From assembly GCF_004522215.1 (NCBI RefSeq), contig NZ_SDLR01000002.1:248001-312000 (forward strand): a stretch of DNA of 64,000 nucleotides. The letters run 5' to 3'. Both the position numbers and the translations under genes were made by a program. Below are positions 48,537 through 58,517 of this stretch, piece after piece; within the stretch, counting starts at the first letter, position 1, and each line of letters opens with the position of its first letter. The notes under the pieces are model-generated. The model saw nothing but the letters and a program-made list of their open reading frames with translations, made no database searches and was not told where the DNA came from. The DNA is from Ammoniphilus sp. YIM 78166 (GTDB lineage: Bacteria; Bacillota; Bacilli; Aneurinibacillales; RAOX-1).

Positions 48537-50225
48537 ATGAATTGGTCGATGTTGCTTATGGTGGTACAGGTGTTTTTTGCCGTGATTATTGGCATTTACT
48601 TTTGGAATTTACTACGTAATCAAAGAACGAGTAAGACAGCGGTAGACCGTGAATCACGCAAGGAAATGGAATCTTTGCGCAAGCTTAGAGCCATTTCGCT
48701 AACAGAGCCTATTGCTGAGAAAACCAGACCTTCACAATTAAGTGACATAATCGGACAACAGGACGGAATCCGTACTTTAAAGGCAGCCCTATGTGGGCCT
48801 AATCCACAACACGTGATTATATATGGACCACCAGGCGTGGGAAAAACAGCTGCCGCCCGTGTGGTTTTAGAAGAGGCAAAGAAGAATGAACAGTCCCCGT
48901 TTAATGCGAATTCAAAATTTATTGAATTAGATGCCACAACGGCACGCTTCGATGAAAGAGGGATTGCCGATCCGCTGATTGGTTCCGTTCATGACCCTAT
49001 CTACCAAGGTGCAGGGGCAATGGGCCAAGCCGGAATTCCCCAGCCTAAGCCAGGTGCTGTAACGAAGGCGCATGGAGGCATGCTGTTTATCGATGAAATC
49101 GGTGAATTACATCCCATTCAAATGAACAAACTTCTAAAAGTACTGGAAGATCGAAAAGTGTTCTTGGAAAGTGCTTATTACAGTGAGGAAAACCCCTCCA
49201 TACCTAGCCATATCCATGATATTTTCCAGAATGGACTGCCCGCCGACTTCCGTTTAGTTGGTGCAACCACCCGAACACCGGACGAGATTCCACCTGCACT
49301 TCGATCTCGCTGCCTAGAGATCTTTTTTAGACCGCTCTTGTACAGTGAAATTGAGAAAATCGCACAAAACGCCATTTCTAAAATTAGCTTTGAAGCAGAG
49401 CCAGGGGCTGTTGATGTCATTGCTAGGTATGCAACGAATGGGCGAGAAGCTGTGAATACCGTCCAAATTGCAGCAGGATTAGCGATTACTGAGAATCGCA
49501 AGATGATCACTCGGGCAGACGTCGAATGGGTAGTTCACAGCAGTCAAAAATCACCTCGTGCCGAAAATAAAGTGCATGAAAAACCTCAAGTGGGTTTAGT
49601 AAATGGATTGGCGGTCTACGGGCCCAACATGGGGATGATGCTCGAAATTGAAGTCACAGCAAGAAAAGCGGAATCACCGGGACAAGGGAAAATTATTATT
49701 ACCGGTGTCGTGGAAGAAGAGGAAATGGGAAGCCGCCAACGTACGATTCGTCGAAAGTCAATGGCCAAAGGTTCAGTGGAAAATGTGCTCACGGTCTTAA
49801 AGTACCAAGGCTTGAGAACAGATGATTATGACCTACACGTTAACTTCCCTGGTGGTACTCCCATTGATGGTCCTTCTGCTGGGATTACTATGGCTACAGC
49901 CATCTATTCAGCAATTAACGAAGTTCCCGTAGATAATTATACGGCCATGACAGGTGAAGTCAGTATCCATGGCCGGGTGAAGCCCATTGGCGGTGTCGTG
50001 GCCAAGGTAGAAGCAGCAAAGCAAGCAGGTTGTAAAAAAGTAATTATTCCGCGCGAGAATTGGCAAGCTATATTTGATACGATGGATGATATTCGCATTA
50101 TTGCTGTGGATCGAGTTGAAGAAGTCTTCCGTCATGCCCTGTTGGATGAACAGGAGGATAATGAGAGCGTACTGCTTCCAGCACCTGGGGAAGTGTTGTC
50201 CGCCTCTTCCATATCCTTATCCTAG
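48537..50225 (+). CDS. lonB: Forespore Lon-type protease LonB
   Basis: A 562-residue AAA+ protease of the LonB type. One N-terminal transmembrane helix (about 5-23) anchors it. The AAA+ domain has Walker [10 protein letters not shown] near 95-103 and Walker B MLFIDEIGEL near 181-190. The C-terminal Lon protease domain has the catalytic Ser in GPSAGIT and Lys in GGVVAKVEAAK. In B. subtilis LonB acts in the forespore. It occupies its usual place between clpX and lonA. Confidence 0.93.
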   Translation: MNWSMLLMVVQVFFAVIIGIYFWNLLRNQRTSKTAVDRESRKEMESLRKLRAISLTEPIAEKTRPSQLSDIIGQQDGIRTLKAALCGPNPQHVIIYGPPGVGKTAAARVVLEEAKKNEQSPFNANSKFIELDATTARFDERGIADPLIGSVHDPIYQGAGAMGQAGIPQPKPGAVTKAHGGMLFIDEIGELHPIQMNKLLKVLEDRKVFLESAYYSEENPSIPSHIHDIFQNGLPADFRLVGATTRTPDEIPPALRSRCLEIFFRPLLYSEIEKIAQNAISKISFEAEPGAVDVIARYATNGREAVNTVQIAAGLAITENRKMITRADVEWVVHSSQKSPRAENKVHEKPQVGLVNGLAVYGPNMGMMLEIEVTARKAESPGQGKIIITGVVEEEEMGSRQRTIRRKSMAKGSVENVLTVLKYQGLRTDDYDLHVNFPGGTPIDGPSAGITMATAIYSAINEVPVDNYTAMTGEVSIHGRVKPIGGVVAKVEAAKQAGCKKVIIPRENWQAIFDTMDDIRIIAVDRVEEVFRHALLDEQEDNESVLLPAPGEVLSASSISLS

Positions 50226-50327
50226 GCTTAGAATCAATGAAAAGCAGTTCATTGGGAGGAAGAATTAGACAACAAGAGGCAATATAAGATACAATAATGT
50301 CCATAGTAGAGCCATGGAGGTGTCAAG

Positions 50328-52661
50328 ATGGGAACAACAGATAGAGAAAGAGAGATACCTTTGCTTCCTCTTCGAGGTTTGCTGGTTTTCCCAAGTATGG
50401 TTCTTCACCTAGATGTAGGCCGAGAAAAGTCAGTCCGTGCACTGGAAAAGGCCATGGTCGAAGATAATCTGATCCTTCTTGCAACCCAAGAAGAAGTCCA
50501 TTTGGAAGAACCGACAAAGGAGCAAATTTACAAGGTTGGTACAGTAGCCAGGATCAAACAAATGCTCAAGCTTCCCAACGGCACCATCCGCGTATTAGTG
50601 GAAGGGCTGAAACGAGCGAGAATCAATAATTTTGTAAAAGAAGACGATTTCTTTGAGGTACATATCACCATATTGGAAGAAGTCGTTGATGATCAGGCAG
50701 AAGTGGAAGCTCTCATTAGAACGGTGCTTAAAGCTTTTGAGCAATACATCAAGCTGTCCAAAAAGGTGACACCGGAAACGTTGGCTTCGGTTTCGGATAT
50801 TGAAGAGCCAGGACGACTAGCTGATGTGATCACGTCTCACCTTGTTCTTAAGATGAAGGACAAACAAGACATCCTAGAGACGATCGAGGTTAAGCCTCGC
50901 TTAGAGAAGCTTCTTGATATTTTAAACAATGAGCGTGAAGTCCTGGAGCTTGAACGCAAGATCGGTCAGAGAGTCAAGAAGCAGATGGAAAAAACGCAAA
51001 AAGAATACTACCTTCGAGAGCAAATGAAGGCAATCCAGAAGGAACTTGGCGATAAGGAAGGCAGAGCGGGTGAAGTGGAGGAGCTTCGCAAGCAATTGAA
51101 GGAATCCACTGCCCCTGAGAGAATTATCGAGAAGATCGAGAAAGAAATCGAGCGACTGGAAAAAACACCTCCTACCTCGGCAGAAGGCAATGTCATTCGT
51201 ACCTACATTGATTGGCTGCTTTCGTTGCCATGGACAAAGAAAACGGAGGATAACCTAGACATCCGCAATGCCGAAAAGGTATTAGATGAAGACCATTACG
51301 GTTTAGAAAAAGCCAAAGAGAGGGTATTGGAGTATTTAGCGGTTCAGAAGCTTGTTGACCGTCTGAAGGGGCCTATTCTTTGCTTGGTCGGACCGCCAGG
51401 AGTAGGAAAAACCTCTCTAGCAAGGTCTGTCGCCCGCGCTCTTGGCCGTGAGTTTGTACGTATTTCCTTAGGTGGTGTTCGCGATGAAGCAGAGATTCGT
51501 GGACATCGTAGGACTTATGTAGGGGCTATGCCTGGTCGTGTTATTCAAGGGATGAAGACAGCAGGGACCGTGAATCCTGTATTCCTCTTGGATGAGATTG
51601 ATAAAATGGCCAATGACTTCCGAGGAGATCCGGCAGCTGCTTTGTTAGAAGTCTTGGATCCGAATCAAAACGACACCTTCAGCGATCATTATATTGAGGA
51701 GCCTTATAATCTTTCCTCTGTGATGTTTATAACAACAGCTAATGCTGTCCATACGATTCCGAGACCCTTGCTAGACCGGATGGAAATGCTGTATATCCCA
51801 GGATACACGGAAATCGAGAAGCTAAAAATTTCTCAGCAATATCTGTTGCCGAAGCAAAGGGAAGAGCACGGACTTACCGACAGTCAATTGATCGTCAGTG
51901 AAGAAGCTTTACTTAAAATCATTCGTATGTATACCCGAGAGGCTGGAGTACGAAACCTGAATCGAATGATGGAAACCATCTGCCGAAAAGCGGCTAAGCT
52001 GATCGTGGGTGGGGAGAAAGAACAAGTAGATCTTTCCGCTGAGAGCTTAGAGGAATTAGTCGGAAAACCGAAATACCGATATGGATTAGCCGAAACAGAG
52101 GATCAGGTCGGAGCTTGTACAGGGCTTGCTTGGACGGAAACGGGTGGAGATACGTTGACCATTGAAGTGGCTGTTCTGCCAGGAAAGGGCAAGCTCACAC
52201 TAACCGGTAAGCTAGGCGATGTAATGAAGGAGTCAGCACAAGCTGCCTTCAGCTATATTCGTTCTCGTGCAAACGAGTGGAATATCGATCCCGAATTCCA
52301 TGAGAAGAATGATATCCATATTCACGTTCCAGAAGGAGCGATTCCGAAGGATGGTCCTTCTGCAGGGATTACGATGGCAACAGCTTTAATTTCGGCCTTA
52401 ACGGGAATACCGGTATCAAGAGAAGTAGGGATGACGGGTGAGATCACCCTGAGAGGAAGAGTGCTGCCGATTGGCGGTCTGAAGGAAAAGTCGCTTGCAG
52501 CTCATCGTGCAGGGCTGAAAACCATCATCATGCCAAAGGATAATGAAAAGGATATTGATGATATCCCTGAGACGGTTCGCCAGGATCTTACCTTTATTCC
52601 TGTTGAGCATCTAGATCAAGTACTAGAGCAAGCGTTAGTCAAGAAGAGGGTTCCCGTATGA
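50328..52661 (+). CDS. lon: ATP-dependent protease Lon (LonA)
   Basis: A 777-residue housekeeping Lon protease. Order: N-terminal substrate-binding domain (about 10-200), coiled-coil region (about 205-290), AAA+ domain with Walker [12 protein letters not shown] near 355-365 and Walker [11 protein letters not shown] near 418-427, then the protease domain with the catalytic Ser in [11 protein letters not shown] and Lys in [21 protein letters not shown] lies upstream of the ATG. The 3' end overlaps engB by 4 bp (ATGA), so the two are coupled, as in B. subtilis lonA-ysxC. Confidence 0.97.
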   Translation: MGTTDREREIPLLPLRGLLVFPSMVLHLDVGREKSVRALEKAMVEDNLILLATQEEVHLEEPTKEQIYKVGTVARIKQMLKLPNGTIRVLVEGLKRARINNFVKEDDFFEVHITILEEVVDDQAEVEALIRTVLKAFEQYIKLSKKVTPETLASVSDIEEPGRLADVITSHLVLKMKDKQDILETIEVKPRLEKLLDILNNEREVLELERKIGQRVKKQMEKTQKEYYLREQMKAIQKELGDKEGRAGEVEELRKQLKESTAPERIIEKIEKEIERLEKTPPTSAEGNVIRTYIDWLLSLPWTKKTEDNLDIRNAEKVLDEDHYGLEKAKERVLEYLAVQKLVDRLKGPILCLVGPPGVGKTSLARSVARALGREFVRISLGGVRDEAEIRGHRRTYVGAMPGRVIQGMKTAGTVNPVFLLDEIDKMANDFRGDPAAALLEVLDPNQNDTFSDHYIEEPYNLSSVMFITTANAVHTIPRPLLDRMEMLYIPGYTEIEKLKISQQYLLPKQREEHGLTDSQLIVSEEALLKIIRMYTREAGVRNLNRMMETICRKAAKLIVGGEKEQVDLSAESLEELVGKPKYRYGLAETEDQVGACTGLAWTETGGDTLTIEVAVLPGKGKLTLTGKLGDVMKESAQAAFSYIRSRANEWNIDPEFHEKNDIHIHVPEGAIPKDGPSAGITMATALISALTGIPVSREVGMTGEITLRGRVLPIGGLKEKSLAAHRAGLKTIIMPKDNEKDIDDIPETVRQDLTFIPVEHLDQVLEQALVKKRVPV

Positions 52662-53260
52662 AAGTAACTAGCTCAGAATTTATTATCAGTGCGGTTGGAC
52701 CTAAGCAGTACCCGCAAGATGCCCTGCCAGAGATTGCTCTGGCTGGGCGTTCTAATGTGGGCAAGTCTTCTTTTATCAATAAGATGCTGAACCGTAAAAA
52801 TTTAGCGCGAATTTCTTCTAAACCTGGGAAAACGCAAACGCTAAATTTTTATAAGATTAACGGCGAATTTTATTTCGTGGATGTCCCGGGCTATGGCTTT
52901 GCCAAGGTGTCGAAGTCGGAGAAGGAAAAGTGGGGGAAGATGATCGAGGAGTACTTCATTGATCGAAGCCCACTAAAAGCCGTTGTTCAAATTGTAGACT
53001 TGCGACATCCGCCTACCCGTGATGACCAGGATATGTACCATTTTTTGAAGCATTATGAGATTCCAGTCATTATTGTTGCAACTAAAGCGGATAAGATCTC
53101 AAAAGGACAATGGCAAAAGCATCTAAAGATTGTAAAAGAAACCTTAAACCTTGAAAAAGGCGATACGATGGTCTTGTTCTCCTCTGAAACTGGCCTTGGA
53201 AAAGACGAAGCCTGGAAAGAGATCTGGAACAAAATTAATGCCCCAGTGGCTGTAGAATGA
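52658..53260 (+). CDS. engB: Ribosome biogenesis GTPase EngB/YsxC
   Basis: A 200-residue essential GTPase needed for 50S subunit assembly. G motifs: G1 [10 protein letters not shown] (about 30-39), G3 DVPGYG (about 73-78), G4 TKAD (about 143-146) and the SSETG G5 region. It is translationally coupled to lon through ATGA. A hairpin terminator follows. Confidence 0.95.
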   Translation: MKVTSSEFIISAVGPKQYPQDALPEIALAGRSNVGKSSFINKMLNRKNLARISSKPGKTQTLNFYKINGEFYFVDVPGYGFAKVSKSEKEKWGKMIEEYFIDRSPLKAVVQIVDLRHPPTRDDQDMYHFLKHYEIPVIIVATKADKISKGQWQKHLKIVKETLNLEKGDTMVLFSSETGLGKDEAWKEIWNKINAPVAVE

Positions 53261-53262
53261 AA

Positions 53263-53310
53263 AAAGACAGAGCCAAAGCATGAATTCTCTTTGGCACTGT
53301 CTTTTTTTTA
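53263..53310. terminator. Bidirectional terminator between engB and the HAD gene
   Basis: AAAGACAG-GCCAAAG pairs with CTTTGGC-CTGTCTTT (one mismatch) around a 10-nt loop, with A-rich and T-rich flanks. Confidence 0.9.
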
Positions 53311-54108
53311 TTTGCTTCGTCCAAATACAAACTTATCAATGACGTGCTTAATTCCATCTTCATTATTACTCTTCGTCACATAATCCGCAATCTGCTTTAA
53401 GGAGTCTACCGCGTTTTCCATGGCCACCCCAAGTCCAGCGACTTCCAGCATTTCATGATCATTCCAGCTGTCTCCAATGGCAATAACCTGAGAGAGATCA
53501 CAGTCAAAATGATGGGCCAGGAATCGAACCGCATCTCCCTTCGTTCCTTCCTTATGCAAAATCTCTAAAAAGAAAGGCTTAGACTTCGTAATATGAACTT
53601 CATCCCCGATCAGACCCTTAAGCTCTTTTTGATGGTGATCAAGGATCTCGGGTTCATCGAAAAATAAGAGTTTGGTCATCGGCTTGGATACAAGCTCTGA
53701 GACGGGTTGGATGAGATAAGGGACTTTTGCCATCCGCGAATACTCTTTAATTCTTTCATTGTCTTCCACGGCTATGAGCTGATCATTGTAATAGCCTTGT
53801 AGGTGCAGCTGGTGCTTGTTTGCATATTCATAGAGAAGCTTCGTAATAGGGGCGGGAACGAAACGTTCATAGAGAACTTGTCCATCCAATAGGTTTTTTA
53901 CGAGGGATCCCTGGTAAGTAATTAAAGGGACATTAAAGTGAATCTGTTCCGCAATCTGCTTGGCTGAAGCAAACATGCGTCCCGTAGCTAAAGTAACCAT
54001 TACGCCATGCTCCATAGCTTCCCGCAGAGAGTTCCGCGTTGCGTCCGTCACCCTCAGTTCATCATTCAATAGCGTATCATCGACATCGATCGTAATCAGC
54101 TTATACAT
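53308..54108 (-). CDS. Cof-type HAD-superfamily phosphatase
   Basis: A 266-residue HAD-IIB (Cof-type) hydrolase. Motif I is DVDDTLLND with the nucleophile Asp near residue 8; motif II is the Thr in TLATGRM; motif IV is GDSWNDHEML near 212-221. A C2B cap domain fills about 85-190. Such enzymes remove phosphate from sugar phosphates, FMN or similar metabolites; the substrate here cannot be told. The start overlaps the end of the upstream exporter gene by 8 bp (ATGTATAA), so both form a minus-strand operon. Confidence 0.88.
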   Translation of the reverse strand: MYKLITIDVDDTLLNDELRVTDATRNSLREAMEHGVMVTLATGRMFASAKQIAEQIHFNVPLITYQGSLVKNLLDGQVLYERFVPAPITKLLYEYANKHQLHLQGYYNDQLIAVEDNERIKEYSRMAKVPYLIQPVSELVSKPMTKLLFFDEPEILDHHQKELKGLIGDEVHITKSKPFFLEILHKEGTKGDAVRFLAHHFDCDLSQVIAIGDSWNDHEMLEVAGLGVAMENAVDSLKQIADYVTKSNNEDGIKHVIDKFVFGRSK

Positions 54109-55018
54109 GGTTTCTCAGTTCTCCTTTTTTCAAGAGTCGTTGGGGATCAAGTTCAGAAAGAATCATACCCATAAGAATCAATAAACAGCCAATGAGGGCC
54201 TTTACTCCTAGTATCTCACTCGCCCAAAGAAAACCAGCAAGTGCGGCAAAAACGGGCTCTGTCGCATAGATGAGAGCTACGCGCGTAGGTGTAGTGAATT
54301 TCTGGCAAATCGTCTGAGCCAAGAAGGCCATCGCTGTAGCAGGGCCTGCTGTTACCAGGAGAGCCCCTATCACATGAGACTGTAAGAGGATATCTCGATT
54401 AATATATTGTACTCCATCTTCCCAAAATAGCGAAGCTAGGGCACTTAGGATCGATACCGTAAAGATTTGCACGAGGGCTAAGGCCATAGCCTGGTAAGAT
54501 GGTGCATACTTTCCCGTGAGAATGATTTGCATGGCAAAGCAAACGGCGCAGAGAAAGACGAGAACATCCCCCAAATTTAATAGTAAGGAATCACTTAAGG
54601 TTAACAGATAAAGCCCTAGTGTAGCAACTAAGACCCCTAGCACAGCTGGCCACTTGGGGCGTTGCTTCAGTAAAAGTAATGAAAATAACGGGACGAGGAC
54701 GATGGAAAGACCTGTAATAAAACCAGCTTTAGAAGAGGTCGTATAAAGCAAGCCTACCGTTTGAAAAGCATAGCCTCCAAAGAGCCAGAAGCCCAAAAGA
54801 ATACCGCTTAAGACCATCCTTTTCGAAAGGGAATGGAATTGTGTACGATAAAACAAGCGAATAAAGCAAAACAAGAGTACCGATGCCAAAAGAAACCGAA
54901 TCGCGTTGAACGTATGAGGCGGCAGGGTGGAAATAGCATTTTGCACAATGACAAAAGTGGTTCCCCATACAAAGGCAACCAAAAGGAGACTAAGGTCCGC
55001 TAGTATCGTTCTTTTCAT
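54101..55018 (-). CDS. EamA-family (DMT superfamily) transporter
   Basis: A 305-residue protein with ten hydrophobic helices and two EamA repeats; the first opens with LLLVAFVWGTTFVIVQNAI, and the second ends with ALIYATEPVFAALAGFLWASEILG and a LLILMGMILSEL segment. DMT exporters carry amino acids, metabolites or drugs out of the cell; the substrate is unknown. The start at 55018 has GGAGGC upstream; the frame is open 15 codons further. First gene of a two-gene operon with the HAD phosphatase. Confidence 0.85.
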   Translation of the reverse strand: MKRTILADLSLLLVAFVWGTTFVIVQNAISTLPPHTFNAIRFLLASVLLFCFIRLFYRTQFHSLSKRMVLSGILLGFWLFGGYAFQTVGLLYTTSSKAGFITGLSIVLVPLFSLLLLKQRPKWPAVLGVLVATLGLYLLTLSDSLLLNLGDVLVFLCAVCFAMQIILTGKYAPSYQAMALALVQIFTVSILSALASLFWEDGVQYINRDILLQSHVIGALLVTAGPATAMAFLAQTICQKFTTPTRVALIYATEPVFAALAGFLWASEILGVKALIGCLLILMGMILSELDPQRLLKKGELRNHV

Positions 55019-55166
55019 ATTAGAAATGCCTCCGAAAAATACAAAATTGAATCTATTATACAATAAAATAGGATGTCGAAGTAGCAGGAAAATTGGAAAA
55101 ACATGTTGAATACTTATAGTACCTATATAATTAAGCGTTTACACTCTTTGAAGTGAGGTCATAGGC

Positions 55167-56786
55167 ATGAGCGAAAAAATGATGAAGTCCCGTCAAGCGA
55201 AAAAAGCCTTGGAAAAAGTGGTGCTTACCGCAGCGAGGATTGAGCCGCTATTAAAAGGAATGACAGCCATAGAAGAGGCCACTCCCCAGATACGTAAGGT
55301 ACTCGATGAGCAGCTTCAAGAAGATGAATACTTTGTAATCGTTGACCAAGATGGGAAATCGTGGATTCATACCAACCGTATGCGGGAAGGTGCGTTATTT
55401 AATGATCCTGTTGGGATCAAGTCTGCCACTACAGCTATACCACTGCTGCAAGTCTATCATCGCGATACCGGTGAAGTGTTGATTGATGCTTCAGCCCCGA
55501 TTATTCGCGTAGGAGGAAAAAGCTATAATCTTCGTATGGGTCGTATTGTGTTACATTCTTTTTTATCCCCAGCCATCTACTCTTTAGGGGTAGTTCCAAG
55601 CCTCTTTGCCGTAATGACAGCTTGGTTTTCTGGCTTATCTCTTAACGGAATAGGATTAATAGCGGGGACGAGCTTGCTGATAGGAGGAGGCGGGGCTTGG
55701 TATTTGAATCGCCGAATCAGAGGGAGCCTGTTTCAATGGTACCGCTTGACTCGCAACATCTCCGCAGGTAATTTAACCTCTCTTGCTGCTCATGATGGGC
55801 GCAATGAGCTAGGTCAAATGGGCTTTGAGCTCAATAAGGTGGTGTTGGGGATGAAGAGTATCGTGGAGGAGTTGGCGGCCGCGGCCCAGACGACGGAGTC
55901 GATCAGCAAGTCACAAGCACAAGAAGCTACCTATCTTGCCCATACGTTTAGCGAGTTAACTGGTGTGATGCAGTCTTTTCGAAGCGGCACCGAACAGCAG
56001 CTCTCTAGCCTGCAGAACTCTCATGCGATGATTCAAGAAATGGTGTCTGCTTCCACCGAGATGTTAAGAGGAATTGAAGAAACGGTCAAGTGGAGCGATA
56101 GCGCTACAGATATTGCCGAGAGTGGAATCCAGGCGGTGACCCGCTCCGATGATCAAATGAAGGCGATTGAGAAAATTGTAGAAAAGTCAGCTGTGATGAT
56201 CCAGCAGGTGGCTGATGAATCCGATCAGATCGGCCATAAAATTTCAGCGATCACTCATATTGCCAGTCAGACGAATATGCTCGCACTGAATGCGTCCATA
56301 GAGGCAGCCCGAGCGGGAGAAAGCGGACGAGGCTTCGCGGTCGTAGCAAGCGAGGTTCGAAAGCTAGCCGAAGAAACATCCAAGTTTGCCGAGGATATCC
56401 TCTCAGATCTGGCTAAGAATCGTAAGGATGCCCTGGAAGCCGTTAAAAACGTTACCGAAGGGGTGACCTCGATTTCCAAAGGAGTAGAAATTGTTCAGCA
56501 AGCAGGGGTTTCCATCAACCAATTAAATGAAACGATCACTAAAATGAGGGCACACCTCATGACGAACGAGGAACACTCCCGCATGCTTTTGCGAGACAGC
56601 CAAGAAGTAAGAAACATTATGGATGGCGTAACGAACATCGCTGAAGAGTTTACTGGATCGATGATTTCTGCCGCGGCGTCCATGGATCAACAAGCAGGCG
56701 GCGTTCAACAGCTGGCAAAAGAAGCGAACAGCTTGTCTGAACAATCGGAAAAGCTGTCGCGGGTGGTTCGAAGATTTAGGGTATAG
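55167..56786 (+). CDS. Methyl-accepting chemotaxis-like protein with N-terminal soluble sensor
   Basis: A 539-residue chemoreceptor. Residues 1-125 form a soluble domain with a small-molecule-sensor look ([16 protein letters not shown]...[20 protein letters not shown]). Two hydrophobic segments follow (about 135-155 and 160-180), then a HAMP-like stretch (about 185-235) and the cytoplasmic signalling domain with the hairpin tip [39 protein letters not shown] (about 367-405). Most receptors have a first membrane helix before the sensor; here none is seen, so the sensor is probably cytoplasmic. It is a single gene with its own terminator. Confidence 0.87.
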   Translation: MSEKMMKSRQAKKALEKVVLTAARIEPLLKGMTAIEEATPQIRKVLDEQLQEDEYFVIVDQDGKSWIHTNRMREGALFNDPVGIKSATTAIPLLQVYHRDTGEVLIDASAPIIRVGGKSYNLRMGRIVLHSFLSPAIYSLGVVPSLFAVMTAWFSGLSLNGIGLIAGTSLLIGGGGAWYLNRRIRGSLFQWYRLTRNISAGNLTSLAAHDGRNELGQMGFELNKVVLGMKSIVEELAAAAQTTESISKSQAQEATYLAHTFSELTGVMQSFRSGTEQQLSSLQNSHAMIQEMVSASTEMLRGIEETVKWSDSATDIAESGIQAVTRSDDQMKAIEKIVEKSAVMIQQVADESDQIGHKISAITHIASQTNMLALNASIEAARAGESGRGFAVVASEVRKLAEETSKFAEDILSDLAKNRKDALEAVKNVTEGVTSISKGVEIVQQAGVSINQLNETITKMRAHLMTNEEHSRMLLRDSQEVRNIMDGVTNIAEEFTGSMISAAASMDQQAGGVQQLAKEANSLSEQSEKLSRVVRRFRV

Positions 56787-56790
56787 AGTA

Positions 56791-56830
56791 AAGCCGATCC
56801 CTCCCTATTGAGAAGGAGATCGGCTTCTTG
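56791..56830. terminator. Bidirectional terminator between the chemoreceptor and ABC permease genes
   Basis: AAGCCGATC (56791-56799) pairs with GATCGGCTT (56818-56826), followed by CTT; it serves both converging genes. Confidence 0.8.
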
Positions 56831-56834
56831 GCAT

Positions 56835-57668
56835 TTATTCCCGGTTCCGAAGCAATAGTTTTTCTGAGTACTGAACTAGATGGTACATGATCATGGCACA
56901 AATGGCTATGATAAACAAGCTTACAAAAACGAGCGTTAGGTTGAATACTTGAAAGCCATAAATAATAAGGTATCCGAGTCCCAGCTTGGAAACAAGAAAT
57001 TCCCCTACGATGACCCCCACCCAAGCCAAGCCGACATTCACTTTGAGCGTGGCGATAATGGTAGGAAACGATGCGGGCAGTACAATCTTGGAGAAGGTCT
57101 GAGCTTTATTCGCTCCAAAGGTTTGCACGAGCTTAATATAGTTTCTGTCTACCTCACGAAAGCTGCCATAAACCACGATCGTAGTAATAACGACTGAAAT
57201 CGCAACGGCCATAGCCACGATAGCGGCAAATCCACCACCAAAAGCGACAATAAATAAAGGACCAAGAGCCACTTTAGGCATCCCGTTTAAGACGACGAGA
57301 TAGGGATCTAACACACGGGATAAAAATTTGGACCACCAAATCATGATGGCTATCAGGGTACCGAGGGCGGTCCCGCCAATAAAGCCCACAACGGTTTCGA
57401 GCACGGTGACGCCGATATGATGGTGCAGATTTCCTTGCCAAAGCATATCCCAAAACGTTGCCCATATCCGAGAAGGGCTGCTGAATAATAAGGGATCAAT
57501 CCAACCCAAACGAGAAGAAACTTCCCATAGAGCCAAAAATAGAACTAGGAGAGCGAACTGTGTCACACCCACCGTTAAGCTATACAGTCGTTCCTTCCTG
57601 AGAAAGTCTCCATGCTCCGGTGATTGTTCCCCGCGTCTCAACCATGCGTTCAATCCCTGCATTTTCAT
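56835..57668 (-). CDS. ABC transporter permease (SsuC/TauC/ThiX type)
   Basis: A 277-residue inner-membrane permease with about six transmembrane helices and the BPD-type EAA loop (FREVDRNYIKLVQTFGANKAQTFSKIVLPASFPTI, with G and the I..LP pattern). It matches the permeases of nitrate/sulfonate/taurine and thiamine-precursor importers. The start at 57668 overlaps the ATPase stop (TAATG), so it is coupled to the ATPase gene upstream; an ATG seven codons earlier is possible. Last gene of the minus-strand importer cluster. Confidence 0.87.
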   Translation of the reverse strand: MKMQGLNAWLRRGEQSPEHGDFLRKERLYSLTVGVTQFALLVLFLALWEVSSRLGWIDPLLFSSPSRIWATFWDMLWQGNLHHHIGVTVLETVVGFIGGTALGTLIAIMIWWSKFLSRVLDPYLVVLNGMPKVALGPLFIVAFGGGFAAIVAMAVAISVVITTIVVYGSFREVDRNYIKLVQTFGANKAQTFSKIVLPASFPTIIATLKVNVGLAWVGVIVGEFLVSKLGLGYLIIYGFQVFNLTLVFVSLFIIAICAMIMYHLVQYSEKLLLRNRE

Positions 57669-58435
57669 TAGCTGTTCAGCTCCTTCCATACCATTTGGAA
57701 GTAGGATTGAAATTCAGGCTTCTCTCTGCTATCGAAAGGAAGGGGAATCCGGATCGAATCCGGTATTTCAATCACGGACTTGATTCGTCCTGGACTCGAG
57801 GTCAATAGGACGATCCGATCCGACATGGCGATGGCTTCTGAGATATCGTGCGTGACAAGAATGGCTGTCTTTTTCTTTCTGCGCAAGGTATCCACAACTA
57901 AATCCTCGAGCTTGAGTTTAGTTTGGAAATCGAGTGCGGAAAAAGGCTCATCAAGCAGCAGAATATCGGGGTTTGTAGCCAGGGTCCGAACAAGAGCCAC
58001 ACGCTGTCTCATCCCGCCCGATAGCTGATGGGGAAAATGCTCTTTAAACGAGAGTAGCCCCATCTCCGACAGAAGCCTCAGGGCTCGTTTTTCGTTTTCC
58101 TCGTTTAAGGCTCCTTGGATTTCTAAACCAAGCATAATGTTTTGCTTAATAGTCCTCCAGCTGAGCAAGTAATCCTGCTGCAGCATATAGCCGATTTCCT
58201 TAGTAGGTCCCTTTACTTGTTCATTCTTTATCCAGATATCTCCTTTGGTAGGAGGAAATAGACCAGAAAGCATCGAAAGAAGCGTACTTTTTCCGCAACC
58301 GCTGGGCCCTAAAATACTGACAAATTCGCCCTCTCCCACGATAAAATGAATATCCTCAACAGCTTTAGTTTCACCCTCACGTGTAATAAAAGTTTTCGTC
58401 ACGTGATTAAAGCTGATCACAGGGCTGGACCACAT
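57668..58435 (-). CDS. ABC transporter ATP-binding protein (SsuB/TauB/ThiZ type)
   Basis: A 255-residue ATPase. Walker A is GPSGCGKST near 40-48, the Q-loop is MLQQDYLLSWRT, the signature motif LSGGMRQRVALVRTLA lies near 138-153, Walker B is ILLLDEPFSALD and the switch His is in VTHDISEA. The Q-loop 'LLSWRT/LLPW' style is typical of sulfonate, nitrate and taurine importers. The start at 58435 has AAGGAGG about 8 nt upstream; a GTG three codons earlier overlaps that site. It powers the neighbouring permease. Confidence 0.9.
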   Translation of the reverse strand: MWSSPVISFNHVTKTFITREGETKAVEDIHFIVGEGEFVSILGPSGCGKSTLLSMLSGLFPPTKGDIWIKNEQVKGPTKEIGYMLQQDYLLSWRTIKQNIMLGLEIQGALNEENEKRALRLLSEMGLLSFKEHFPHQLSGGMRQRVALVRTLATNPDILLLDEPFSALDFQTKLKLEDLVVDTLRRKKKTAILVTHDISEAIAMSDRIVLLTSSPGRIKSVIEIPDSIRIPLPFDSREKPEFQSYFQMVWKELNS

Positions 58436-58485
58436 GTCGCCCACCTCCTTGTTGTAGGGTATGCAGGAGGTGGGGGGAGGGGTGA

Positions 58486-58517
58486 ATATAAAATACCGGG
58501 CACGCTATTGTGCCCGG
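58486..58517 (-). terminator. Intrinsic terminator of the MFS gene
   Basis: CCGGGCAC pairs with GTGCCCGG around a 6-nt loop; on the minus strand it is followed by TATTTTATATT. Confidence 0.8.
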
